A stretch of DNA of 64,000 nt from Dolomitihabitans soli (GTDB lineage Bacteria > Actinomycetota > Actinomycetes > Streptosporangiales > Streptosporangiaceae). Below are positions 37,817 through 46,426 of this stretch, piece after piece. The position numbers and the translations under genes are program-made. Numbering within the stretch: the first letter of the stretch is position 1; every line of letters starts with the position of its first letter. The DNA lies in assembly GCF_022213955.1 (NCBI RefSeq), contig NZ_JAKNTW010000021.1, positions 62,001-126,000 on the forward strand. The letters are read 5' to 3'. The notes below the pieces were generated by a model that worked only from the letters and a program-made list of their open reading frames with translations, did no database searches and had not been told where the DNA came from.

Positions 37817-38103
37817 CCGTCGCCCCCGACCAAACGCAGATCGCCCGCAGCCTGCAAGACGACAACCCCGGCTGGGTAATCATGTGGCGGCTCTGGGCCC
37901 GCCGATTCTGGGCCTGCCCCTGCTGGGGCCCCGACAGCCCCGAACCCCTCGAAGCCAAAGACGCCGACGACCTGCTCCATCAGATACGGCAGGCCGAAAC
38001 CGCGACCCGCCACCCGCAAGCCACCGCCACCAGACCAGGCCGACACGATCAACCTCCGCCTCCGAACAACGCCCGGCACACCCTGCAGCGCCGCGGCTTT
38101 TGA
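37813..38103 (+). CDS. small hypothetical protein, second of a two-gene operon
   Basis: The protein has 96 residues and a GTG start overlapping the previous stop. The first half contains NPGWVIMWRLWARRFWACPC and an acidic SPEPLEAKDADDLLHQIRQA helix. The tail is basic and Pro-rich and probably disordered. No family recognised. It is followed after 34 bases by a hairpin terminator. Confidence 0.65.
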   Translation: MTVAPDQTQIARSLQDDNPGWVIMWRLWARRFWACPCWGPDSPEPLEAKDADDLLHQIRQAETATRHPQATATRPGRHDQPPPPNNARHTLQRRGF

Positions 38104-38136
38104 ACAAGGCCCAGATGACCTTCCACCCTCCGAAAA

Positions 38137-38171
38137 GGGCATGCCCACTGGAGACTCCAGCGGGCCTGCCC
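38137..38171 (+). terminator. terminator-like hairpin after the two-gene operon
   Basis: GGGCATGCCCACTGGA, loop GAC, TCCAGCGGGCCTGCCC, with a few mismatches. It lies 34 bases after the stop at 38103. Confidence 0.6.
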
Positions 38172-38282
38172 CACAACGGCGCAAGCGGTGTCCATCAGCC
38201 TGGAGTACCCAGAGTGACGATACTCGTGACGATGTCGCTCGGATCAGGCTCGTCATCGAGGGGCGCGCTTGACGGCTGACGC

Positions 38283-39719
38283 TCAGCGGAGCTGCAGGGC
38301 AGCCAGCGCCTGAGGCAGCGTGACGGCGGGAAGCCCGTGACCTACCCACGGCGGTGCGTGCCGCCCCGACAGGTGGCTGATGCGTCCGTCGGCGTCGACC
38401 GCGCAGGTGATGCCGTACGGCCAGCGCTCCAACATCACGCCAAGGACGAGAGACTCGGCTCCGGCCCTGATCCCCCGATCCAATGTCTCCGCCTCATCAC
38501 CCAGCACGGTTATCACGAACAGCCAGGGCAGATCCTCAGCGTTGCCGTAGTCCTGGCGCTCACCGGTCCGACGGACGATCTCCACCTCAACATGGGTCAC
38601 CACGTCTCGCACCGAGTCCAGGACCACCAGGCCGGGCACCGTGGTGGCGTCTCCAAGCAATCGTCGGGCGAGGCCGTGCGGCATGACCACTTCAGTCGGG
38701 AGTGCGGACCCGACCAGGAGATCGATGAGGATGGCACGGGCGAAGTCCTCGGCCCCGGGACCGGTCAGCCCCACTCCATGAAGTGCCGCCAGCGAGATCG
38801 CGTACGCGGCGGCGCTGCCCGGGGCGATGTCCCCCGGTTCCAGAACAGGCTCCTGAACCGGCGACACCGTGCTCGTGTCCTGTGAGCTCTCGCCATCATC
38901 ATCGTGAGCCGGCGGCACCGAACCGGCCTCTTCGGGCATCGCGGGGGCCGGCGACTGGAGGCGTGCCAGGTGCATCTCTTCCCGATTCGCCCGCCATTCC
39001 CGCAGCGCTCCCCCGACGCTGACGGCGATACGCCGCCGCATGACGTACATGGCGATCAACGCCAGCGCCACGACGGACCCGAGGCCGGCAGGCCAAAGAG
39101 AGGTCGTCTGCGACACAGGCACCTGGACACTCGGCGGCGCCACGTCCACCTGCCGGGCCGTACCCGATTGGCTTGGAGAGGGGGCAGGCGAGGACCGTTC
39201 TCTGACCGGCCGCTCGGGCACCTTCGCCTCCTGTCGGGCTTCCGCCCGCCTCCGCTCACGTTTCTCAGCGAGCACCGACTCCACCGGAACCCGCGACTCA
39301 ACCGGTCGCTGCCGCTCTCGCCGACCCTCATCGCGCGCGCCTTCGGGCTGTTTCTCTGTGGCTCTTTTGGACGGCTCCGGTGGTCGCCGCCGGCCTTCCG
39401 ACGGCATTGACTCCTTCACCAGAGGTGTCGCCGGCTTCACACCGGGCTCTGGGGCGGCCCGATTCTTCTGGGAATCATTCAGAACCCGCCCCCAATCAGG
39501 GCTGCGACCCGTCTCCAACCACGCGCCGAGTTCCTTGTTGGCTTCCGCACAAAGCTTCTTCTGGTCGAAGTGCTCCTTCGCCGCCCCCCGCAGATCAGGA
39601 GGACAGCCCACGACAACCGCCCCGGCGCTCGACGGCACCCAAACGATGACGGCCAACGCAGCGACCGCCGCCCAACGCCCACCACCGGCAACCAGACGTG
39701 GACAGCGCGACATCCTCAA
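38283..39719 (-). CDS. large membrane protein with signal and Pro/Arg-rich linker, mobile-element type
   Basis: The protein has 478 residues from TTG 39719, which is well spaced from GGAGGG; ATG 39713 is the alternative. It has a signal-like N-terminus (about 14-34), an extracytoplasmic part with CPPDLRGAAKEHFDQKKLC and two cysteines, a long charged and Pro-rich stretch (about 90-200), one membrane helix near 212-230 (LGSVVALALIAMYVMRRRI), and a soluble C-terminal domain (about 290-478). The C-domain resembles proteins fused to LysM or BTAD parts in actinomycetes, function unknown. It lies between cargo and the relaxase gene. Confidence 0.7.
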   Translation of the reverse strand: MRMSRCPRLVAGGGRWAAVAALAVIVWVPSSAGAVVVGCPPDLRGAAKEHFDQKKLCAEANKELGAWLETGRSPDWGRVLNDSQKNRAAPEPGVKPATPLVKESMPSEGRRRPPEPSKRATEKQPEGARDEGRRERQRPVESRVPVESVLAEKRERRRAEARQEAKVPERPVRERSSPAPSPSQSGTARQVDVAPPSVQVPVSQTTSLWPAGLGSVVALALIAMYVMRRRIAVSVGGALREWRANREEMHLARLQSPAPAMPEEAGSVPPAHDDDGESSQDTSTVSPVQEPVLEPGDIAPGSAAAYAISLAALHGVGLTGPGAEDFARAILIDLLVGSALPTEVVMPHGLARRLLGDATTVPGLVVLDSVRDVVTHVEVEIVRRTGERQDYGNAEDLPWLFVITVLGDEAETLDRGIRAGAESLVLGVMLERWPYGITCAVDADGRISHLSGRHAPPWVGHGLPAVTLPQALAALQLR

Positions 39720-39828
39720 GCGATCCCTCCAGGAAACAAACCACGATCGATCGTCCCTCGATGATCACGTGGTTACTCCGGCGGAACCGCGCACTTGGCC
39801 ATGGGTGACCAATCCCTTGATCGAACCT

Positions 39829-41586
39829 CTACCGCCCGGGGCCCCGCCGAGCGCTGGGCGGCTCAGGACCACGCCGGGAACGCCCTTCGCCCTGCCGCGT
39901 GCCCGCCTGCCGAGCAGCCGGTCGGCCCGGGAAATCCAGCCCCGCCAACCGCGCCTGAACAGACGCACCTCGCCCGGTTCCGACCCCCGCCGTACGAAGA
40001 TGTCGGGCAGCAGCCCGAGCGCCGGCCGCGTGTGCCATACGCCGCTGAAACTCCCGCAGCTCCGCCACCGCAACCACGACCAGACCCAAATTCCGCACCA
40101 ACGCGGCCACCGTGTCGTTGCCCGGCATCGCTCCAGCCGCCGCCATCAACCGCGCCACCACCCGCAGGCTGTTCCCCGCCGCGCCGGGATCGGGGATGCG
40201 GGCGTACGGCTCGCGCGCGGCACGGTCGAACGCATCCGCAGCCCGGCGCAGCGCCGGGTCATCCAGCATGCTCGCCGCGACATGCAACACATCCGACGCC
40301 GCCCACGCCGCATCCCCCGCCGCCGGATCACCCACCGCGCACTGGCGGATCTGCTCGGCCGCCCGTCCAGCAATCGCCACCGCATCTTCAAAGATCGCCT
40401 GCCGCTCGGCCGCAGTGATCTCCTCCACCCGTGGCGAAGTCCCCGCCCACCGGAGGCGCAGCTTGGGAAGCGTCAGATCATCCGCGAGTCGTCCACCGGC
40501 GAACCAGCGCAATCCACCGCTCCGGTCCCGGAATCCGGACAACGCCACCGCATACCCCGTGACCTCACCCGGATCACGCTCACTCACTCGCCAGCGAACC
40601 AGCAGCCCCGCATCCTTCAGCCGGGCGAAGAACTCCTCCTCCGAACCGACGTCCTTGGCGGCCTGCCGTACTGCCGTACGCGCCAGCAGCTTGGCACTGA
40701 CCTCCGAGACACCCGTCCCGGAATCTCTTCCGACCGCATTCCGGGGATTCCACCGGGCCCGCAGCTTCGGAAGTGTCAGATCGGCCGCCAGCTTCCCGCC
40801 GCCGTACCAGACCGGCTCGCCAGCACGTGTGACGTGTACGGGCAGCGCGACCGCGTAGCCGGTGACCTCACCCGGGTCGCGCTCGCTGAACCGCTTGCGG
40901 ACCAGCACCCCCGCCGCCTCCAGACGGCCGAAGAACTCCCCTTCCGACGCGGCGCCACCGGCCGCGGTGATCACGTGGCGGCGCAACACGATCCGGGGCG
41001 CCTCCACCCAGCGGCGTCGCCGCGCCTGCTCGGTCTCCGCCCGCGTCGGCCTGCGCGCCGCCGTACGATCCCCCGGCGCGGTCACACGCAACCCGAACCG
41101 ACGCTCCACCGCCTGGCACGCCTCCCGCACCCGGTAGAAGTCGTTCCACGTCTTCGGCTTGACCCCGTCCTGACGGGCCAGCGTGGCCACGATGTGGATG
41201 TGATCAGGGGCGTGCCGGACCGCCACCCACCGCACCGCCTCATCATCATCGGCGGCGGCCAGGCCAGTGTGGTGCATGATCTCGTGCGCCACCATCGCCC
41301 ACTCATCATCATCCAGGAACCGGTCCTCACCTGCCGCGCGGGCGACACAGTGCCACACCGGCTCGTCATACCCCCGCTCGCCGAGCGCGGCCACCGGCTG
41401 CTTCAGCAACCCGTTCAACCGCCGGAAATCACGGGTGCCATCCGGCCGCAGGTCCGGTTCCAGTTCGGCCGGATGCCGCCATCCGGCCACCAGATGCGGC
41501 TCGACATGCTCATTCGCCCGCCCCGGCCCATACAGGTAGTAGATCAATCCCTCCACCCGGGAACCGCGCATCACCTTGCCGATCAC
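39829..41586 (-). CDS. mobA: MOB-type relaxase
   Basis: The protein has 585 residues. The start is the GTG overlapping the mobC stop (GTGA). The N-terminal relaxase domain has Tyr16, Tyr17 and Tyr19 (EGLIYYLYGPGRANEH), a His region, and the metal motif HIH at 129-131 (HIHIVATLAR), as in the relaxase/mobilization nuclease family (MOBP-like). Later parts show two similar blocks (DPGEVTGYAVAL occurs twice, near 270 and 350) that may bind DNA. It nicks oriT and leads the strand into a recipient. No FtsK/TraB or type IV secretion gene is present, so transfer needs a helper. Confidence 0.93.
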   Translation of the reverse strand: MIGKVMRGSRVEGLIYYLYGPGRANEHVEPHLVAGWRHPAELEPDLRPDGTRDFRRLNGLLKQPVAALGERGYDEPVWHCVARAAGEDRFLDDDEWAMVAHEIMHHTGLAAADDDEAVRWVAVRHAPDHIHIVATLARQDGVKPKTWNDFYRVREACQAVERRFGLRVTAPGDRTAARRPTRAETEQARRRRWVEAPRIVLRRHVITAAGGAASEGEFFGRLEAAGVLVRKRFSERDPGEVTGYAVALPVHVTRAGEPVWYGGGKLAADLTLPKLRARWNPRNAVGRDSGTGVSEVSAKLLARTAVRQAAKDVGSEEEFFARLKDAGLLVRWRVSERDPGEVTGYAVALSGFRDRSGGLRWFAGGRLADDLTLPKLRLRWAGTSPRVEEITAAERQAIFEDAVAIAGRAAEQIRQCAVGDPAAGDAAWAASDVLHVAASMLDDPALRRAADAFDRAAREPYARIPDPGAAGNSLRVVARLMAAAGAMPGNDTVAALVRNLGLVVVAVAELREFQRRMAHAAGARAAARHLRTAGVGTGRGASVQARLAGLDFPGRPAARQAGTRQGEGRSRRGPEPPSARRGPGR

Positions 41587-41999
41587 CGCAACTGCTTCCG
41601 CACCGCTTCCGCGATTCCGTCCAGCCTCCGCACCGTCCGCACACACGCCGCGGCGTACGGAACCAGATCCCCCGCCACCTCACCCGTCGCGTTCAACGCC
41701 GCCACCGCCTGATTGAGGTTGACCCCGATCCGCCGCACCTGATTACCGGCCCGCATCAACTCGATCAGCGCCTCCCGCAACGGGTCCGGCATCGGCGGAT
41801 CCACCTCCCGCGCCGCCGCCAGCACCGCCAGCGCCGCGTACGCCCCGTGCGCCAACCCGAGCCGTTGCGCGGCGGCCTGCACATCGGCGTGCTCGTCCTC
41901 GGTCAACACGAACTTCACCACCCGCGACCGAGCCACCCCCTGCCGTTCCCGACGCCGCCGCACCTGCCTAGCCCCCTGCTCCCTGCCTTCATCAGGCAT
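41583..41999 (-). CDS. mobC: MobC-like mobilization accessory protein, copy 2
   Basis: The protein has 138 residues. The start at MPDEG (ATG 41999) is chosen because GGGGAGGTGA lies just upstream and because copy 1 at 3187-3603 shares that start; the longer frame to 42008 begins within the ribosome site. A basic N-terminus and the NQVRRIGVNLNQ motif match MobC. Its stop overlaps the relaxase start, so the two are translated together. It should bind near oriT and help open the DNA. Confidence 0.9.
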   Translation of the reverse strand: MPDEGREQGARQVRRRRERQGVARSRVVKFVLTEDEHADVQAAAQRLGLAHGAYAALAVLAAAREVDPPMPDPLREALIELMRAGNQVRRIGVNLNQAVAALNATGEVAGDLVPYAAACVRTVRRLDGIAEAVRKQLR

Positions 42000-42175
42000 C
42001 CCGATCACCTCCCCCGAACGGACCGCGCCCGGTCCCTGCTGATCAGCACCACCCGCACCCAGCTGCGGAAACGTGGTGCGCCCTGATCAGCAGCGTGCAT
42101 CGCCGGACCCCGCCGGGTCCAGAGATAAAGGGACGTTAGACATATCTTGCTTCGCTTCGGCACAGCCCGGCACGG
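42000..42175. other. conserved region upstream of mobC, candidate oriT copy 2
   Basis: It is nearly identical to 3604-3775 although non-coding. It includes CTGCTGATCAGCA (a palindrome), a repeated CTGATCAGCAG, GGACCC-cgcc-GGGTCC, and the shared AGACATATCTTGCTTCGC block. Conservation breaks just after 42175. Location before mobC and relaxase suggests oriT and their promoter. Confidence 0.45.
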
Positions 42176-42413
42176 AGCTCTTCTCCCGGGACCCGTGACC
42201 AATCTGGCGCCCTTTACGTTGTAGATCAACTAGCCCTCTAACGCCGAGGCGCACACCTCGTCCCGTTGGACGGCACCCTCACCGGCACCGCGCAATTGAA
42301 CACCGCTGGACCGGCGGGGCGGCGAAATACCTGCCATGACGTGGGGCGTGGTGACGGTCCGAAGGGGTGGGTGACGGCTGGTCCCACGGTCCAATGACGG
42401 TCCAGACATGAAG

Positions 42414-42445
42414 AAGGCCAGACCCGCGACATGCGGTCTGGCCTT
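42414..42445 (-). terminator. tRNA-Val terminator hairpin
   Basis: AAGGCCAGACC and GGTCTGGCCTT form a stem 18 bases beyond the tRNA-Val 3' end on the minus strand. A diverged copy is at 4757-4786. Confidence 0.7.
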
Positions 42446-42463
42446 TGACCTGGTGATTTTCGG

Positions 42464-42535
42464 TGGGCGATACTGGGATCGAACCAGTGACCTCTTCGGT
42501 GTGAACGAAGCGCTCTCCCGCTGAGCTAATCGCCC
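42464..42535 (-). tRNA. tRNA-Val (anticodon CAC), attachment site of the island
   Basis: This is a 72-nt cloverleaf: acceptor GGGCGAT/ATCGCCC, D arm GCTC/GAGC, anticodon stem CTTCG/CGAAG with loop TTCACAC (anticodon CAC), T arm ACTGG/CCAGT. CCA is not encoded. Its 3' half is duplicated at 4806-4848, so it is the integration target. The copy here is complete, which shows that the inserted element restored the 3' end. Confidence 0.95.
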
Positions 42536-42966
42536 GCCCTGCCTGGCTCCTCGCGGTGCCGACGAGTCAAACCATACCGCACTTGGGAGCCGCTAGCGAA
42601 GCGGTAGACGGTTCGGGGCAATGGTCGCGGATGGCCCCGGCGGGAGGGCTGGGTGTCATAGCATCGTGCTGACCCGCGGTGACACGATAAGAACGGAGCT
42701 GGGATCTTTCGTCCGGGACGTCCCATGTCTGGGAGGGCCCGGAAGATCGGTAGTGACACGCAAAACCCTCGCAAACACGGCCCTTTTGGCATCGTTTGAC
42801 CTGGTAGGGGCCTAAATGTCGCGCTGTGATGTGCGTTACAGAAGGGCCTGGAGGCGGAATCTTTCCTACAGGTTTCTTCGTTCCCGCGTCATAGCTCGGG
42901 ACGAAGTCCGTCAGAGCAGTGATAGCCCCGATGAGGGGACCCGACGACGAAAAGGTTTGGCTGACG
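42536..42966. other. intergenic region upstream of ssgB
   Basis: No gene is supported in these 431 bases. The stretch GGAATCTTTCCTACAGG near 42855 is AT-richer than the surroundings and may belong to the ssgB promoter; no sigma consensus is clear. Confidence 0.35.
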
Positions 42967-43383
42967 ATGAACAGCACCACCGTCTCTGCCGAGCTGGGCC
43001 TTCGGCTTGTGGTCCCCGACCGTACCACCGTCCCCCTGCTCGCCGGCCTCAGCTACACGGCAGAAGACCCGTATGCGATCCGGATGGCCTTCCACGTGGG
43101 GAACGACGAGCCGGTCGAGTGGATCTTCGCCCGCGAGTTGCTGACCGTGGGCATCGTGCGACGTGTCGGCGACGGCGACGTGCAGGTGTGGCCTGCGCGT
43201 TCCGACGGCGAGCGCACGTTGCACATCAGCCTGACGTCCCCGTTCGGCCAGGCCCTGTTCGAGGTGCCGCTGGCGCCTCTGACCGAGTTCCTGCACCGCA
43301 CCTACGAGCTGGTCCCCGCCGGCCGTGAGACCGATTTCATGGATCTCGACTCCGAGCTCACGAACATGCTCTGGAGTTCGTGA
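42967..43383 (+). CDS. ssgB: SsgB-like sporulation and cell division regulator
   Basis: The protein has 138 residues. The start at MNSTTVSAELGLRLVVPDRT matches the usual SsgB beginning; the upstream in-frame extension is not conserved in the family. Typical blocks are YTAEDPYAIRMAFHVGNDEP, VEWIFARELL and the final DLDSELTNML. SsgB recruits FtsZ to sporulation septa together with SsgA. It is the first core-genome gene right of the island. Confidence 0.9.
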   Translation: MNSTTVSAELGLRLVVPDRTTVPLLAGLSYTAEDPYAIRMAFHVGNDEPVEWIFARELLTVGIVRRVGDGDVQVWPARSDGERTLHISLTSPFGQALFEVPLAPLTEFLHRTYELVPAGRETDFMDLDSELTNMLWSS

Positions 43384-43405
43384 CCACCCGGCGGACAGCC
43401 TCCGG

Positions 43406-44065
43406 TCAGGAGAGCAGACCCCGCATCCTGCTGATCTCGACGCTCTGGCCCGAGGCGACGTCCTTGGCCATCAGCCGCATTCTGCGGTCCGTACCCTCTG
43501 CCAGCTCCTCCTTGGCCATGGTCACCGCTCCCTCGTGATGAGCGATCATGAGGCGCAGGAAGAGCTTCTCGAAGGCCGTCCCCCTGGCCGCCCGCAACGC
43601 GTTCAGCTGTTCCAGCGTGGCCATGCCGTACCCCTCGGCCACGTGATCGTGCCCGGCGGGTACGGCGCGGCCGAGTGTGGTGAGCCACGTGGACATGACG
43701 CGGATCTCGGGGCCCTGGGCGATGGAGATCCGTGTCGCGAAGGCCCGCAACGTGCGGTCGTCCGTACGGCCGGCGACCAGGGCGGCCATCTCCAGCGCCT
43801 GCCTGTGGTGCGGGATCATCGATTCGGCGAAGGTCACGTCCGCCGCGCCGGGGCGTGACTCCGGCTCCCCGAGGCTCTCGCCGGGGGTCGCCGTACGGCC
43901 CTGCGCGCCGGGGGCGTCGGGCAGGACGAGAGGCGCGCCGGTGCCCGCGGTGAGAGGTGCGCCCCGGTCGTTCCCATTCCCTTGAGTGCATCCGACAAGG
44001 GTTGCTGCCGCTATAACTGTGATCAAAAGCGGACGCACTCCCGTGTTCACCGACATACCTTCCAT
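43406..44065 (-). CDS. DUF305 lipoprotein
   Basis: The protein has about 219 residues; ATG 44065 or 44056 can be the start. The signal ends in a lipobox (LVGC, Cys near residue 23), so it is probably a lipoprotein. The DUF305 domain follows with the His-rich motif MIPHHRQALEMA and a second half with LMIAHHEGAVTMAKEE, likely metal-binding. Such proteins are found near copper or metal-stress genes, but the function is not settled. It is divergent from the LVIVD-repeat lipoprotein gene, with about 40 bases between them. Confidence 0.85.
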   Translation of the reverse strand: MEGMSVNTGVRPLLITVIAAATLVGCTQGNGNDRGAPLTAGTGAPLVLPDAPGAQGRTATPGESLGEPESRPGAADVTFAESMIPHHRQALEMAALVAGRTDDRTLRAFATRISIAQGPEIRVMSTWLTTLGRAVPAGHDHVAEGYGMATLEQLNALRAARGTAFEKLFLRLMIAHHEGAVTMAKEELAEGTDRRMRLMAKDVASGQSVEISRMRGLLS

Positions 44066-44108
44066 AGTGGTGGACGCATTCACTGGGAGCGCGGCAGATG
44101 GGGGCAGG

Positions 44109-45554
44109 GTGCGAAAGGCGCGATCAATCGGGCTGGCAGCGGTGGCGGCATTGCTCGTGGCGACGGGATGCACCGCGGACCCGGAGCCCGCGGCGGCCCC
44201 ATCGGCGACCCCCGGCCAGAGCCAAATGCCGAGTCAGCAGCAGAGTGCGACGCCGGTCGAGACGGGGGCCGCTCCGGGGCCTGACGAGATCCGTTCGAGC
44301 GACAACGTCGAACTGGTGACGAACGTGCCGGCGCAGGCGCCGTTCGACGGGCCCGAGTCCTGGGGCACCGACCTCGCCTTCCAGGGGAAGTACGCCTATG
44401 TCGGCAACTTCGATGGATTCACGGTCTATGACATCACCGATCCGAGGAAGCCGGTCACGGTGAGCCAGGTGCTCTGCCCCGGCGGTCAGAACGACGTCTC
44501 CGTCAGCGGAAACCTGCTGTTCCTGTCGATCGACGATCCACGCTCGGACGAGACCTGCGACAGCGACCCGGCGGACGGCCTTCCCGACCAGGGATGGGAG
44601 GGGATCCGGATATTCGACATCACCGACAAGGCGAAGCCGAAGTACGTCTCCTCGGTCGCGACCGCCTGCGGCTCGCACACGCACACGATGATTCCCGGCA
44701 AGAAGGGCGAGGTGCTCTATCTGTACGCCTCCTCCCCCGGCCCGATCGCCGGCTCCCGGACGTGCGCGCCGCCGCGCGACAAGATCTCGGTCGTCGAGGT
44801 GCCCCTGGGCAACCCGGCCAAGTCCAGGGTCGTCGCCGAGCCCGAGGTGTTCGACCGGGACCAGAGCACCGGGCAGGGCGGCGAACTGGAGCTCGCGGGC
44901 TGCCACGACATCACCGCCTACCCGGAGAAGAACCTCGCGGCGGGCGCCTGTTTCGGCGACGGCGTGCTGCTCGACATCTCCGACCCGGTGAAGCCCCGGG
45001 TGCTGCAGCAGATCGACGATGACGAGAACTTCTCGATCTGGCACTCGGCGACGTTCAACGACGACGCCTCGAAGGTCGTGTTCACCGACGAACTCGGCGG
45101 CGGCGGCTCGGCGACCTGCGACAGCAACACCCCGTCCACCAAGGGCGCCAACGCGATCTACGATCTCAAGGACGACAAGCTCACCCTGAACGGCTACTTC
45201 AAGATCCCGCGTGAGCAGACCGAGTCGGAGAACTGCGTGGCCCACAACGGCTCGCTGCTCCCGATCAAGGGCAAGGACATCATGGTCCAGGCGTGGTACC
45301 AGGGCGGCATCTCGATCTGGGACTTCACCGACGCGGACCGGCCCAAGGAGATCGGCTACTTCGAGCGCGGCCCGCTGAAGGGCGACGCGGGGCTGGGCGG
45401 CTCCTGGTCGGCCTATTACTACAACGGCTACATCTACTCCAGCGACATCACCAAGGGCCTGGACGTGATCGCGATCAACGATCCGCTCACGGACCCGGCG
45501 AAGAACGTCGTCATGGAGGACTTCAACGTCCAGACGCAGCGGTCGTACTTCTAG
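44109..45554 (+). CDS. LVIVD-repeat lipoprotein
   Basis: The protein has 481 residues from GTG 44109; an upstream extension to 43986 would run over the divergent DUF305 gene and is rejected. It has a signal with lipobox (VATGC) and a Ser/Gln/Pro-rich spacer, then beta-propeller-like repeats of the LVIVD type (AYVGNFDGFTVYDITDPRKP and IRIFDITDKAKPKYVSS). It is probably an extracytoplasmic surface protein of unknown ligand. The pairing with a DUF305 lipoprotein may mean a shared metal or envelope role, which is inference. Confidence 0.85.
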   Translation: MRKARSIGLAAVAALLVATGCTADPEPAAAPSATPGQSQMPSQQQSATPVETGAAPGPDEIRSSDNVELVTNVPAQAPFDGPESWGTDLAFQGKYAYVGNFDGFTVYDITDPRKPVTVSQVLCPGGQNDVSVSGNLLFLSIDDPRSDETCDSDPADGLPDQGWEGIRIFDITDKAKPKYVSSVATACGSHTHTMIPGKKGEVLYLYASSPGPIAGSRTCAPPRDKISVVEVPLGNPAKSRVVAEPEVFDRDQSTGQGGELELAGCHDITAYPEKNLAAGACFGDGVLLDISDPVKPRVLQQIDDDENFSIWHSATFNDDASKVVFTDELGGGGSATCDSNTPSTKGANAIYDLKDDKLTLNGYFKIPREQTESENCVAHNGSLLPIKGKDIMVQAWYQGGISIWDFTDADRPKEIGYFERGPLKGDAGLGGSWSAYYYNGYIYSSDITKGLDVIAINDPLTDPAKNVVMEDFNVQTQRSYF

Positions 45555-45595
45555 CCGGTGGCCCCCGGGCGCTCCGCACCCGGGGGCGCCGCACG

Positions 45596-46426
45596 TCACG
45601 GGTCGATGTCGGCGGCCCCGCGCTCGGCGAACACCTGGATCGCCTTGGCGGTGATCGGGCCGGGGGCGACGGGCATCGCGGTGTCGTCGACGAGGCGGAT
45701 CGGCTGGATGTCGCGGGTGGTCGAGGTGAGGAACGCCTCTTCGGCCTCGTAGAGCATGCTCAGCGGAACATCCTGTTCCGCGGCGCCGCACCACTCCAGG
45801 ACCAGGGCCCGGGTGACCCCCGCCAGGCAGCCGGCGGCCAGTGTCGGGGTGACCAGCCGGCCCTCGGTGACGATGAACACGTTGCTGCCGGTGCCCTCGC
45901 AGAGGTCGCCCGCCAGGTTCCCGAAGATCGCCTCGCCGCCGCCGCGCTGCTTGGCGTAGGCGAGGGCCTTGGCGTTGTCGCCGTAGGAGGTGCTCTTCAC
46001 GCCGGCCAGCGCGCCCCGCTCGTTGCGCGGCCACGGCACCACGGTGACGTCGCCGGTGACGGGGAACGGCTTCTGCTCGCCCACGATCACCACGGCGGTG
46101 GTGCCCTCGGAGCCCCGGTCGGAGCCGAGCGGGCCGGGGCCGCTGGTGTAGGTGACGCGGATCCGGCCGAGCGGCCAGTCGGGCGCCTGAGCCAGGCAGG
46201 CCTGTACTCCCTCGGCGATCGCCTCGACGTCGGGCTCCGGCAGGTCCATGCGCTGTGCGGAGAGCTTGAGCCGGTCCAGATGGCGGGTGAGGGCGAAGGT
46301 CCGCCCGTGCACGCTCTTGATCGTCTCGAACACGCCGTCGCCGACCATCAGGCCGTGGTCGAAGACCGAGACCGTCGCCTGCGCCGGATCCAGCAGTTCC
46401 CCGTTGACCCAGACGGGTGTCGTCAT
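45596..46426 (-). CDS. pabC: aminodeoxychorismate lyase-like class IV aminotransferase
   Basis: This 276-residue PLP fold type IV enzyme has an ATG with AGGAGG upstream. The N-terminus VWVNGELLDPAQATVSVFDH and the later VKSTSYGDNAKALAYAK (PLP lysine region, about 150) and EGTGSNVFIV match the family. Its start overlaps the pabB stop by one base (TGATG). It should convert 4-amino-4-deoxychorismate to p-aminobenzoate and pyruvate for folate. A branched-chain aminotransferase is unlikely in this context. Confidence 0.88.
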   Translation of the reverse strand: MTTPVWVNGELLDPAQATVSVFDHGLMVGDGVFETIKSVHGRTFALTRHLDRLKLSAQRMDLPEPDVEAIAEGVQACLAQAPDWPLGRIRVTYTSGPGPLGSDRGSEGTTAVVIVGEQKPFPVTGDVTVVPWPRNERGALAGVKSTSYGDNAKALAYAKQRGGGEAIFGNLAGDLCEGTGSNVFIVTEGRLVTPTLAAGCLAGVTRALVLEWCGAAEQDVPLSMLYEAEEAFLTSTTRDIQPIRLVDDTAMPVAPGPITAKAIQVFAERGAADIDP

